From: Hyphomicrobiales bacterium
Lineage (GTDB): Bacteria > Pseudomonadota > Alphaproteobacteria > Rhizobiales > Aestuariivirgaceae
Length of the DNA stretch: 5,957 nucleotides
Assembly: GCA_012032065.1 (NCBI GenBank)
Contig: JAAURV010000205.1
Span: 1 to 5,957 of the forward strand
Direction of reading: 5' to 3'
A program made the translations under genes and the position numbers. A model generated the notes under the pieces. It made no database searches. It worked only from the letters and a program-made list of their open reading frames with translations, and was not told where the DNA came from. Positions 1-5,957 of this stretch are shown here, one piece after another. Every line of letters begins with the position of its first letter. The first letter of the stretch is position 1.

Positions 1-3
1 CTT

Positions 4-1555
4 ATGGAAACACCTGCACACCCTGAATCCGTCTTGCCATTTCCGGAACCTCGGGCCGAGCTTGCGCCAAACACGCTGGAGTTTGAATCCCTGCCGCTCG
101 TGAAGGCCACGGGATTTCGCGAATACGACGCGCGCTGGTGGTTCGGCACGGCTGCGGCGGGGAAAGCGCCGGAACTCAATCTGATGGGTGTGCAAGCCGT
201 GGGCATGGGGGTAGGCACGCTTGTGCGCCGCCGCGGCATCAAGCCCGCGATCGTCACCGGCCATGACTATCGCTCCTATTCGTCGTCGATCAAACTCGCG
301 CTCGTCTCGGGCATGATGGCGGCAGGCTGCGAGGTGCACGACATCGGTCTCGCGCTTTCGCCCATGGCTTACTTCGCGCAATTCGCGCTCGATGCGCCCT
401 GCGTCGCCATGGTGACGGCCTCCCACAATGAAAACGGCTGGACCGGCGTCAAGCTCGGCTGCGACCGGCCGGTGACCTTCGGCCCGGACGATATGCTGGA
501 GCTGAAGCGGATCGTTCTCGACGCGGATTTCGATCTTGCGGGCGGCTCCTACCGCTTCCACCAAAACTTCTCCGAAACCTACATTGCCGATCTCATCAAG
601 CGCGGAACCTTCAAGCGCAAGCTCAAAGTGATCGCCGCTTGCGGCAACGGCACAGCCGGTTTCGTCGCCCCCCGTGTTCTCGCCGGACTTGGCTGCGAGG
701 TGATCCCGATGGACACCGAACTCGATCATTCCTTCCCGCGCTACAATCCCAATCCCGAAGATCTGAAGATGCTGCACGCCATGGCCGATGCCGTAAAAGA
801 GCATCGCGCCGATCTGGCGCTTGGCTTCGATGGCGATGGCGACCGCTGCGGCGTTGTCGACGATACGGGCGCGGAAATCTTCGCCGACAAGATCGGCTTC
901 ATGCTGGCGCGCGATCTGGCGCGCGTGCACGGTCCTTCGCGTTTCGTGGTCGACGTCAAATCCACATCTCTGTTCTCGACAGACGTGGATTTGAAGCGGC
1001 TCGGCGCCGAAACCGAATACTGGAAGACCGGCCATTCCTATATCAAGCGCCGGGTGCGCGAGACCAGGGCGCTGGCGGGCTTCGAGAAGTCCGGGCATTT
1101 CTTTTTCAATCCGCCGATCGGCAGAGGATATGATGATGGATTGGTGACAGCCATTGCCGTGCTCGGCATGCTCGACCGCAATCCGGACAAAAACTCTCGG
1201 AACTCTATGCCGCGATTCCCAAAACCTGGGGAAGCCCCACCATGTCGCCGCCACCTGCGCCGACGAAGTAAAATACGATGCGGTCGCGCGCGTGACCCGC
1301 GATCTCGAAACCATGCACAAGAATGGCGGGAAGCTCGCGGGGCAAGCCATCTCCTCACTCCTCACCGTGAACGGCGTGCGCGTCACCACCGCCGACGGCA
1401 CGTGGGGCCTCGTGCGCGCCTCTTCGAACAAACCGGAGCTTGTCGTTGTCGTCGAAAGCCCTGTATCGGAAGTTCGTGCGCGCGACATGTTTGCAGCCGT
1501 CGACGCGGTCCTCCGGCGCTCGCCCGAGGTCGGCGCCTATAATCAGACTTTCTGA
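4..1555 (+). CDS. Phosphomannomutase/phosphoglucomutase, interrupted by two apparent frameshifts
   Basis: This cytoplasmic alpha-D-phosphohexomutase interconverts mannose or glucose 6-phosphate and 1-phosphate, feeding GDP-mannose or UDP-glucose synthesis for surface polysaccharides. Seen directly: the phosphoserine loop TASHN with Ser140, the metal loop DGDGDR with Asp276, Asp278 and Asp280, and the sugar-specificity motif EKSGH at residues 361-365. The C-terminal phosphate-binding motif RASSNKP starts at 1415. Reading begins in frame 1 and moves to frame 3 near 1189-1194. It continues as LSELYAAIPKTWGSPTMSP (1194-1250), then moves to frame 2 near 1251-1253 and runs through TCADEVKY to the TGA at 1553-1555. 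Adding one base at each break gives about 517 residues, slightly longer than typical family members because of a Pro-rich N-terminus of about 28 residues before the conserved core. Only three bases precede the ATG, so no ribosome binding site is visible and a more upstream start cannot be excluded. Mannose versus glucose preference cannot be told from sequence. Confidence 0.93.
1189..1193 (+). other. Apparent frameshift site 1 in the mutase gene (A5 run)
   Basis: The mutase reading frame moves from frame 1 to frame 3 at a run of five A. A sixth A would give D-K-K-L-S-E-L, joining the upstream LDRNPDK directly to the family-typical LSELYAAIPKTWG. Without it, frame 1 runs on into Arg/Pro-rich sequence with no family resemblance. 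A homopolymer-length error is the simplest explanation. Confidence 0.8.
1245..1255 (+). other. Apparent frameshift site 2 in the mutase gene
   Basis: Here the mutase frame moves from frame 3 (ending TWGSPTMSP) to frame 2 (starting TCADEVKYDAV). One missing base, for example a C in the CC before ACC, repairs it as M-S-P-P-T-C-A-D. Two extra bases at 1251-1252 would instead repair it as M-S-P-T-C-A-D, which fits the family's usual M-x-P-x-C-A-D spacing as I recall it. The exact lesion is unresolved. Confidence 0.75.
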
Positions 1556-1557
1556 GC

Positions 1558-2867
1558 GTGAGCAGAACAGCCCCTCGTTCCCCGCACTGGATTCTGCGGC
1601 GGACGCGCGCGCTGCTGGCACTTGCAAGAGGCAATGAGATTGCGGCGCTCGCGGCCGCTCCTCACGATGCCTTCGTGCTGGACCGCCTCGGCATGCACAT
1701 GGCCGCAACACAGGCGCATGTTTCAGCCGTGGATTTCCTAGGTCTTCATGGACAGGCGGTATCGCTCGCGAAACTCGGAAACATCGCGGAAGCGAAACAC
1801 CGCGCCGCCGCCGCCAGGATGCGCTGGACAAGGAAGCAGCGCCGCCGTTTTGCGCTGGCCATCGCGCCATGGTCCCCGGACGAAGCGGCATACATGCTGA
1901 AACCGATTCATCCCCTGGCCGCCGCGGCGGCGGCGCTTGCGGCAGGAGATATTCAGCTTGCCCGGCAGATCATGCCGCGGGAAATGCCGCGTGGCGAAGA
2001 ACTGCAGTTCCCGCCGTCGGAGCAGCACTCGCGAGTCATGAAGGCGATTGGAACAGCGCCCGCGCCTTGCTTGACCAGGTTTTGTCTCTGGGCAATCTTT
2101 CGCCTCTCGCGTCAGGCGGCCAAGGCCCTCTTCTCCTGGCGTCCTTACCAACACCGGTAGTCGGCCGCGGGGATGACGGCCCAGCCGTCAGCGTGCTGAT
2201 GCCAGTCCGCAATGTCGACGATCATATCGCCATGGCGATTGCCTCCTTGCGTGCGCAAACGCTCGCCAACTGGGAGCTTCTCATCGTCGATGACGCGAGC
2301 ACGGATCAGACGGCGGAACGCGCCGAAGCGGCGGCGGCCAGCGATCCGCGCATCCGGGTGTTGCGCAATTCGCGGCAGCTGGGTGCCTTTGGTTCGCGCA
2401 ACGTGGCGCTCAAATCCGCGCGCGGACGCTACGTGACGGTTCTCGATGGCGACGACTTCGCCCACCCGCGGCGCCTCGAAACTCATGTCCGCATTCTCGA
2501 TGCGGGAATGCACCGGGCGGTTGCCTCGCTGTTGTTGCGCATCGATACTGAAGGCCGCATCGTCGCGCCGCGCGTTTTCCCGATGGCGCGGAGAAACTAT
2601 AGCTCGCTTATCATCGGGACGGAGCTTGCCCGCCAGCTCGGCGGCTTCGACGATGTGCCGATGGGCGGCGACTCCGCCATGTTTTGGCGGGTACAGGCTA
2701 AGCTCGGCCGCAAGGCCCTGCTGCGGCTCAATCAGGTCGATACCTTCGCGTTACAGCGCGAGTCTTCCCTTACCGCCGCCGCGGATACCGGCATCGGCAA
2801 CCGCGAGGCGCTGGCCGCCCGCATTGCCTATCACGAGCGAATCATGCGCCAACTGGCTGGCGTCTGA
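1558..2867 (+). CDS. Family 2 glycosyltransferase with long N-terminal extension, interrupted by one apparent frameshift
   Basis: This is a GT-A fold glycosyltransferase, expected to transfer a sugar from a nucleotide sugar during polysaccharide assembly. The catalytic domain starts near residue 211 with VSVLMPVRN. It continues with VDDAST (Asp245, Asp246), a GSRN segment, the metal/nucleotide-binding DGDD (Asp297, Asp299, Asp300) and GGDS with Asp372, in the usual position of the acidic acceptor-side motif. Numbers assume one inserted base. The first 150 or so residues are in frame 1 and the rest in frame 3, switching near 2007-2012. Repaired length is 436 residues, divisible exactly by codons. 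The Ala/Arg-rich N-terminal 200 residues look helical, may be repeat-like, and match no family I recognise. The start is GTG at 1558, the first possible start after the mutase stop and only two bases beyond it, which suggests translational coupling; no strong Shine-Dalgarno sequence is visible. ATG 1693 is a less likely alternative. No membrane segments are seen. Donor and acceptor cannot be inferred. Confidence 0.87.
2007..2012 (+). other. Apparent frameshift site 3 in the glycosyltransferase gene (C3 run)
   Basis: Upstream, frame 1 reads REMPRGEELQ. Downstream, frame 3 reads AVGAALASHEGDWNSARALLDQV. A fourth C in the TTCCC run joins them as E-L-Q-F-P-A-V-G-A-A-L. The alternative frame-1 continuation ends at 2160 and lacks the whole glycosyltransferase domain. 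Confidence 0.8.
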
Positions 2868-3137
2868 AGCTGACCCAAAGGCAGCCGGCAGCACTGCGGG
2901 CCAGTGATGCATTTGAACAACGGTCGGCCACGAACATCGCTATGGTTAAAGCCAAAGGCTTCCCTTCCAGCTTCTGATCGTATCCGGCGGCGCCCCGTCG
3001 CCTAGGCGGAAAAGCCTCTGGATTCACACATGATTCGAGTCACTGCTCGGCCCAGATGCGGCAGACACCGGTTCTTCCGCAGCGGGCCAGGCAGCACCCT
3101 TGCTTGCGTTATCGCCCGAGAATTGCCACCCGGTTGC

Positions 3138-3160
3138 ATCAGGCACTTGCAGTGCTTGAT
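3138..3160. promoter_or_regulatory. Inverted repeat, candidate operator or leader stem-loop upstream of the export gene
   Basis: The left arm ATCAGGCACT (3138-3147) and right arm AGTGCTTGAT (3151-3160) are complementary at 9 of 10 positions, with a G-U wobble at the tenth, around a 3-base TGC spacer. It lies 114 bases before the export-gene ATG. It is followed by the direct repeat TTAAT-GGG-TTAAT (3162-3174) and overlaps a possible -35 element. There is no T tract, so it is more likely a protein-binding site than an intrinsic terminator. The regulator is unknown. Confidence 0.4.
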
Positions 3161-3175
3161 CTTAATGGGTTAATT
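3147..3175 (+). promoter_or_regulatory. Possible sigma-70-type promoter for the export gene
   Basis: A TTGCAG hexamer (3147-3152) resembles a -35 box. After a 17-base spacer comes TTAATT (3170-3175), a weak -10 match (3 of 6). Position, spacing and local A+T richness fit, and a leader of roughly 90 bases would result. The match is poor enough that this is a suggestion only. Confidence 0.25.
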
Positions 3176-3273
3176 CGAAGCCAGGGGACAAGGGGAAACT
3201 GGCGGTGCGGCCTGGTTTTCCGGTCACGGGAACGGTTGGCTTCAGTCTGAAAGCTTGGGGGCAATAAGGCTCA

Positions 3274-4401
3274 ATGATATCGAATCTCTTGCGGACTGCC
3301 GCCGCTGCCGCACTTTCCGCTGCCATGCTGGCGGGATGCGCCGGCATTCCCCGCTCCGGCCCAGCCGAGAAAGCCTTCAACGAAAAGCAGGCCGACCTCG
3401 CCGGCTTCACGCTCATCAACATGGATGCCAGCACCATCGGCAACTATCTGGTCCGCAAAAAGGGCGATGGCGCGGGAACCGGCGGCGTGCCCGCGGCTCC
3501 CGCCGTCAGGCTGTCTTCCGGCGACCTGCTCCGCGTCAAGATTTCCGAGAGCAAGGAAGGCGGCCTCTTCGCGCCGCTGGCATCGGGCGGCACGAGCTTT
3601 GACAACGTACGCGTCGATCACAAGGGAACGATCTCGCTTCCCTATGTGGGCCGCGTGAAAGTCGCGGGCCTCGACCCGCAAAAGGTCGAGGACCGCATCC
3701 GCTCCAGGCTTTCGAGCGTTGCCTTCGAACCTCAGGTCTATGTGGAACTCGTCGCCGATCGGGGCTCCAGCGTGCTCGTGGGCGGCGAAGTCAAAGCGCC
3801 GGGCCGCTTCTCCCTGATGGAAGGCCCGCTCACCCTTCTCGATGCCATCGCGCGTGCCGGAGGCCCGAACCTGCCGCCGCATCAGACCGACGTGGTGATC
3901 CGCCGCGGCAACAGCGTCAAACGCATTCCGCTCTCGACTCTTCAGAGCGGCAACAACCGCCAGCTCCGCGCCGGCGACGAAGTCGTCCTCGAAGCCAACA
4001 CCAAGGTCTTCAACGCGCTGGGTGCTGTCACCAAGACGGGCCAGGTCGAATTCTCCAAGCTCAATCCGTCGCTGCTCGATGCGCTCTCGCAAGTGGGCGG
4101 CCTGTCGAACGAATTTGCAAGCAATACCGGCGTCTTCGTCTTCCGCATGCGCGAACCCAGGGCCTGGAAGGACGAGAGCGGCAACTGGCACGAGGGCCCG
4201 GTGATTTTCCGTTTCGACATGTCGAAGCCCGAAACCATGTTCATCGCGCAGGCCTTCGGCGTGAAACCCGACGACACGATCTACGTGACCAACGCGCCGA
4301 CCGTCGAATGGGAACGCGCACTCCGGCCGATCGCGACCACGATCGCTACGGTCAACGGCACCGTGAACTTCGGCGTTTCGACCGTAAACCGCGTGAACTG
4401 A
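3274..4401 (+). CDS. Polysaccharide export outer-membrane lipoprotein (Wza/BexD/VexA type)
   Basis: This protein is predicted to form the periplasm-to-surface channel for a capsular or exopolysaccharide as a ring in the outer membrane. The 375-residue protein begins with a lipoprotein signal peptide: a positive N-terminus, an Ala-rich hydrophobic core and the lipobox LAGC with Cys22 as the acylated residue. A Poly_export domain spans about residues 80-160 (SGDLLRVKI at 82-90, then ISLPYVGRVKVAGL and FEPQVYVEL). A first SLBB-like domain follows at about 168-235 (VGGEVKAPGRFSL, then LDAIARAGG) and a second at about 245-290 (VFNALGAVTKTGQV, then LLDALSQVGGLSN). The C-terminal segment ends in an alternating Thr/Val/Asn stretch that may be the outer-membrane-spanning part. 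Length is close to the BexD/CtrA/VexA group. The ATG is preceded by AAGG (3266-3269), a short 4 bases away, with GGGGG further up. The gene is intact. The inner-membrane partners of such exporters are not in this window. Confidence 0.93.
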   Translation: MISNLLRTAAAAALSAAMLAGCAGIPRSGPAEKAFNEKQADLAGFTLINMDASTIGNYLVRKKGDGAGTGGVPAAPAVRLSSGDLLRVKISESKEGGLFAPLASGGTSFDNVRVDHKGTISLPYVGRVKVAGLDPQKVEDRIRSRLSSVAFEPQVYVELVADRGSSVLVGGEVKAPGRFSLMEGPLTLLDAIARAGGPNLPPHQTDVVIRRGNSVKRIPLSTLQSGNNRQLRAGDEVVLEANTKVFNALGAVTKTGQVEFSKLNPSLLDALSQVGGLSNEFASNTGVFVFRMREPRAWKDESGNWHEGPVIFRFDMSKPETMFIAQAFGVKPDDTIYVTNAPTVEWERALRPIATTIATVNGTVNFGVSTVNRVN

Positions 4402-4462
4402 CGCGCCTCGTGGCGTCGCCCGGCACTTACGTCGGCGTGCAGCCTGGGCACAGGCGGGTGCG

Positions 4463-5233
4463 ATGACTGCGAGAACCGACATCCTCTTCCTCGGTGGCGA
4501 GAATCCGACCACCTGGATTGCGTACAATCGCCTGGTGCGCGAATTCGGCGCTTTTCCCTGTATCGTCGAGGAACGCCTGTCGCGCCGGACAATGGCGCGT
4601 TACCGCATGCGAAAGCTGGGGATTTTGACCGTCGCATCGCAAGTCGCGTTCGTTGCCCTCATCAGGCCATGGCTATCGCGCGCCGCGCAAGCACGCATCG
4701 ATGCGATCTGCCGCGAAAGCGATCTCGAGCGCACTCCGCCCATGGCGGGCCATATCCATCATGTCGAGAGCGTCAACAGCGCGGCGTGCCGCGATCTCAT
4801 CGGCCGCTACAATCCGAAAGTCATCGTGGTGAATGGCACCCGCATCATCGGCAAGGGCACGCTGGCCTCGGCCTCCGCCATCCTCCTCAACACCCATCAG
4901 GGCGTGACACCGCAGTACCGCGGCGCGCATGGCGGATACTGGGCGCTCTACAAAAACGATCCCGCCCACTGCGGCGTCACCGTGCATCTCGTCGACAGCG
5001 GCATCGACACCGGCAACATCGTGAGCCAGGCTCTGATCGAACCCACCGCGAACGACAATTTCTGCAGTTACCCGTTTCTTCAGACGGCCGCCGCCCTGCC
5101 ATTGCTGAAACAAGCCGTCGCCGATGCGCTGCTTGGCCGCCTCGAAAGCCGCGGCCCCGAAGGCACGTCCGGCCTCTGGTATCATCCCGGCTTCTTCCAG
5201 TATCTTGCCGCGAGAATGCGGGGCGTGAAGTAG
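4463..5233 (+). CDS. Formyltransferase-fold enzyme, probable sugar N-formyltransferase
   Basis: This 256-residue protein has the formyltransferase catalytic core that uses N10-formyltetrahydrofolate. The signature NTHQGVTPQYRGAHGGYW carries the catalytic pair Asn143 and His145, and the following VDSGIDTGNIV carries Asp182. This is the Asn-His-Asp triad of PurN, Fmt and ArnA. Trp160 sits where ArnA and sugar N-formyltransferases have a Trp, and the C-terminal domain of Fmt is absent. With polysaccharide genes alongside, formylation of an amino sugar is the likeliest role, though this is inference; tRNA or purine substrates look unlikely. The N-terminal half is divergent: a start like a Rossmann fold (DILFLGG at 6-12), then a basic stretch RRTMARYRMRK and a hydrophobic segment at about 52-66 that could be a buried helix or contact the membrane. 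The start is the only in-frame ATG near the N-terminus, with no strong ribosome binding site in the 61-base gap after the export gene. The stop overlaps the next gene's Shine-Dalgarno. Confidence 0.85.
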   Translation: MTARTDILFLGGENPTTWIAYNRLVREFGAFPCIVEERLSRRTMARYRMRKLGILTVASQVAFVALIRPWLSRAAQARIDAICRESDLERTPPMAGHIHHVESVNSAACRDLIGRYNPKVIVVNGTRIIGKGTLASASAILLNTHQGVTPQYRGAHGGYWALYKNDPAHCGVTVHLVDSGIDTGNIVSQALIEPTANDNFCSYPFLQTAAALPLLKQAVADALLGRLESRGPEGTSGLWYHPGFFQYLAARMRGVK

Positions 5234-5236
5234 GAG
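5232..5236 (+). promoter_or_regulatory. Ribosome binding site of the ribokinase, overlapping the upstream stop codon
   Basis: AGGAG begins inside the TAG stop codon (5231-5233) of the formyltransferase and lies 8 bases before the ATG at 5245. This is the clearest Shine-Dalgarno in the window. It fixes the ribokinase start and suggests translation is coupled to the upstream gene. Confidence 0.75.
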
Positions 5237-5244
5237 CGGGTTCA

Positions 5245-5957
5245 ATGGCGGTCGCGGTATTCGGAAGCATTGGCATGGACATCACCGCCTATCTCGAGCG
5301 CCTGCCAAAACCGGGCGAGACATTGGCCGGCACGTCCTACAACTGGGGCCTCGGCGGCAAGGGCGCCAATCAGGCGGTGGCGGCCACGAAACTCGGAAGC
5401 GATGTCACCTTCGTCTGCCGCCTCGGCGTGGATGATTTCGCCAAAGCCGCGTTTCGCGAGATCACCTCCTAGGCGTGAAACCCGAAGGCATCGCGAGCGA
5501 CTCCGGCGGCGCGACAGGTCTCGCCATCATCTATGTCGGCCAAGGCGGGCAGAACGCGATTGCCATTGTCAGCGGCAGCAACATGCGGATGGACGCAAGC
5601 GACGTCGCGCGCGCCAGGCCCGCGCTGGAAAAAGCTAGCGTGCTGTTGCTGCAATTGGAAGTGCCGCTCGCGGCCTCGCTCGCGGCGGCGAAGATCGTGC
5701 GCGCCAATGGCGGCCGCGTGGTTCTCGATCCGGCGCCCGTGCCGAAAGACGGACTGCCGAAAGACGTCTGGCGTTATGCCGATATCGCCACGCCCAATGA
5801 AGTCGAAACCGCCGCGCTCATCGGCTGGCAACCCGCGACGCTTGACGAAGCGCTGAAGGCGGCGCGCGAGTTGCGTGGACAGGGCCTCGGCACGGCCATC
5901 GTCAAACTCGGCTCCAAAGGTCTCGCTTACGCATCAGCCGAAACCGAGGGCGCGATC
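5245..5957 (+). CDS. rbsK: Ribokinase (PfkB family), 3'-partial, interrupted by one apparent frameshift
   Basis: This cytoplasmic kinase is expected to convert D-ribose and ATP to ribose 5-phosphate. It starts FGSIGMD with Asp12, the usual sugar-contacting Asp, followed by LPKPGETLAG and the PfkB signature GGKGANQAVAA (residues 37-47). Frame 1 stops at a TAG at 5470-5472. Frame 3 continues LGVKPEGI, ATGLAIIYV, LLLQLEVPL, LDPAPVP (Asp162) and the TPNE motif (Asn185, Glu186), and stays open to the window edge. These match E. coli RbsK segment by segment, for example its GGKGANQAVAAG, LLMQLESPL, NPAPA and TPNE. Adding one base gives 238 visible residues of an expected 300 or so. The C-terminal catalytic DTxGAGD motif lies beyond the window. 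Ribokinase is the best match, but other PfkB sugar kinases are possible, especially given the polysaccharide neighbours. Confidence 0.88.
5465..5472 (+). other. Apparent frameshift site 4 in the ribokinase gene (CC before TAG)
   Basis: The sequence CCTCCTAGG creates an in-frame TAG after FREITS. One more C in the second CC pair would read S-L-G-V-K-P, joining both halves of the ribokinase with no gap and removing the stop. Downstream motifs are fully conserved, so a base missing from the sequence is more likely than true gene loss. Confidence 0.8.

Larger units (their letters stand above)
2868..3273. other. Intergenic region of about 406 bases
   Basis: No convincing coding sequence is present on either strand; short open frames here lack recognisable motifs and ribosome binding sites. 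The region is visibly less G+C-rich towards its right end. It holds a 5-bp hairpin AAGCC-AAA-GGCTT (2949-2961) without a following T tract and a perfect 10-bp palindrome CGCCTAGGCG (2999-3008). It also holds a near-palindrome TGATTCGAGTCA (3031-3042) and a strong inverted repeat at 3138-3160. It probably ends the mutase-glycosyltransferase unit and carries the promoter of the export gene, but no classical terminator could be found. Confidence 0.6.

Noticed and set aside
639..1133. Arg-rich + strand open frame inside the mutase
   Set aside because: It is an out-of-frame shadow of the mutase; the in-frame product carries the metal-binding and sugar-binding motifs.
1189..1194. Programmed -1 ribosomal frameshifting at the C-AAA-AAC tract in the mutase
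   Set aside because: The heptamer is one A short of the canonical A-AAA-AAC form. The gene needs a second shift 60 bases later, and two other genes show similar breaks at non-slippery sites. A sequence error explains all four at once.
2892..2906. CACTG-CGGGC-CAGTG hairpin just after the glycosyltransferase stop as a terminator
   Set aside because: The stem is only 5 bp and no T tract follows, so an intrinsic terminator cannot be supported.
3056..3250. Possible small gene of 64 codons in the intergenic region
   Set aside because: It has no ribosome binding site or family resemblance, and it overlaps the inverted repeat and promoter-like sequence.
3271..4527. Long open frame of 418 codons on the minus strand, longer than the export gene it overlaps
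   Set aside because: It is antisense to a gene with a clear lipobox, Poly_export and SLBB motifs. Its composition (Arg, His, Ala, Asp-rich) is that of a shadow frame in G+C-rich DNA, and no family motif was seen.
4673..5245. Minus-strand open frame of 190 codons opposite the formyltransferase
   Set aside because: It overlaps the formyltransferase gene, whose catalytic motifs are intact, and shows no recognisable domain.

Overview
The window is a G+C-rich bacterial segment with all five genes on the + strand and strong third-position G/C. The content suggests a surface-polysaccharide (capsule or exopolysaccharide) locus. The style of the phosphomannomutase and of the Wza/BexD-like export lipoprotein resembles alphaproteobacteria, possibly Hyphomicrobiales. 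That placement is an inference from protein flavour, not a proven assignment.

Layout. (1) 4-1555: phosphomannomutase/phosphoglucomutase, supplying activated-sugar precursors. (2) 1558-2867: family 2 glycosyltransferase with a long helical N-terminal extension, starting 2 bases after the mutase stop. (3) 2868-3273: a 406-base non-coding gap with a good inverted repeat and a possible promoter just upstream of the next gene. (4) 3274-4401: outer-membrane polysaccharide export lipoprotein (Poly_export plus two SLBB-like domains). (5) 4463-5233: formyltransferase-fold enzyme, most plausibly a sugar N-formyltransferase. (6) 5245-5957: ribokinase (PfkB family), cut off by the window end and apparently translationally coupled to the formyltransferase. 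The mutase makes sugar phosphates, the glycosyltransferase assembles them, the formyltransferase may decorate an amino sugar, and the export protein forms the outer-membrane exit. The link of the ribokinase to the polysaccharide is unclear.

The most striking property of the sequence is that three of the five genes are interrupted by reading-frame shifts: two in the mutase, one in the glycosyltransferase, one in the ribokinase. Every shift can be repaired by adding one base, usually to a short homopolymer (A5, C3, C2). Conserved motifs continue intact after each shift. This pattern points to indel errors in the sequence or assembly rather than gene decay. The genes are therefore annotated as single CDSs across the shifts. 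I see no tRNA, rRNA, CRISPR array, insertion sequence or clearly novel system here.
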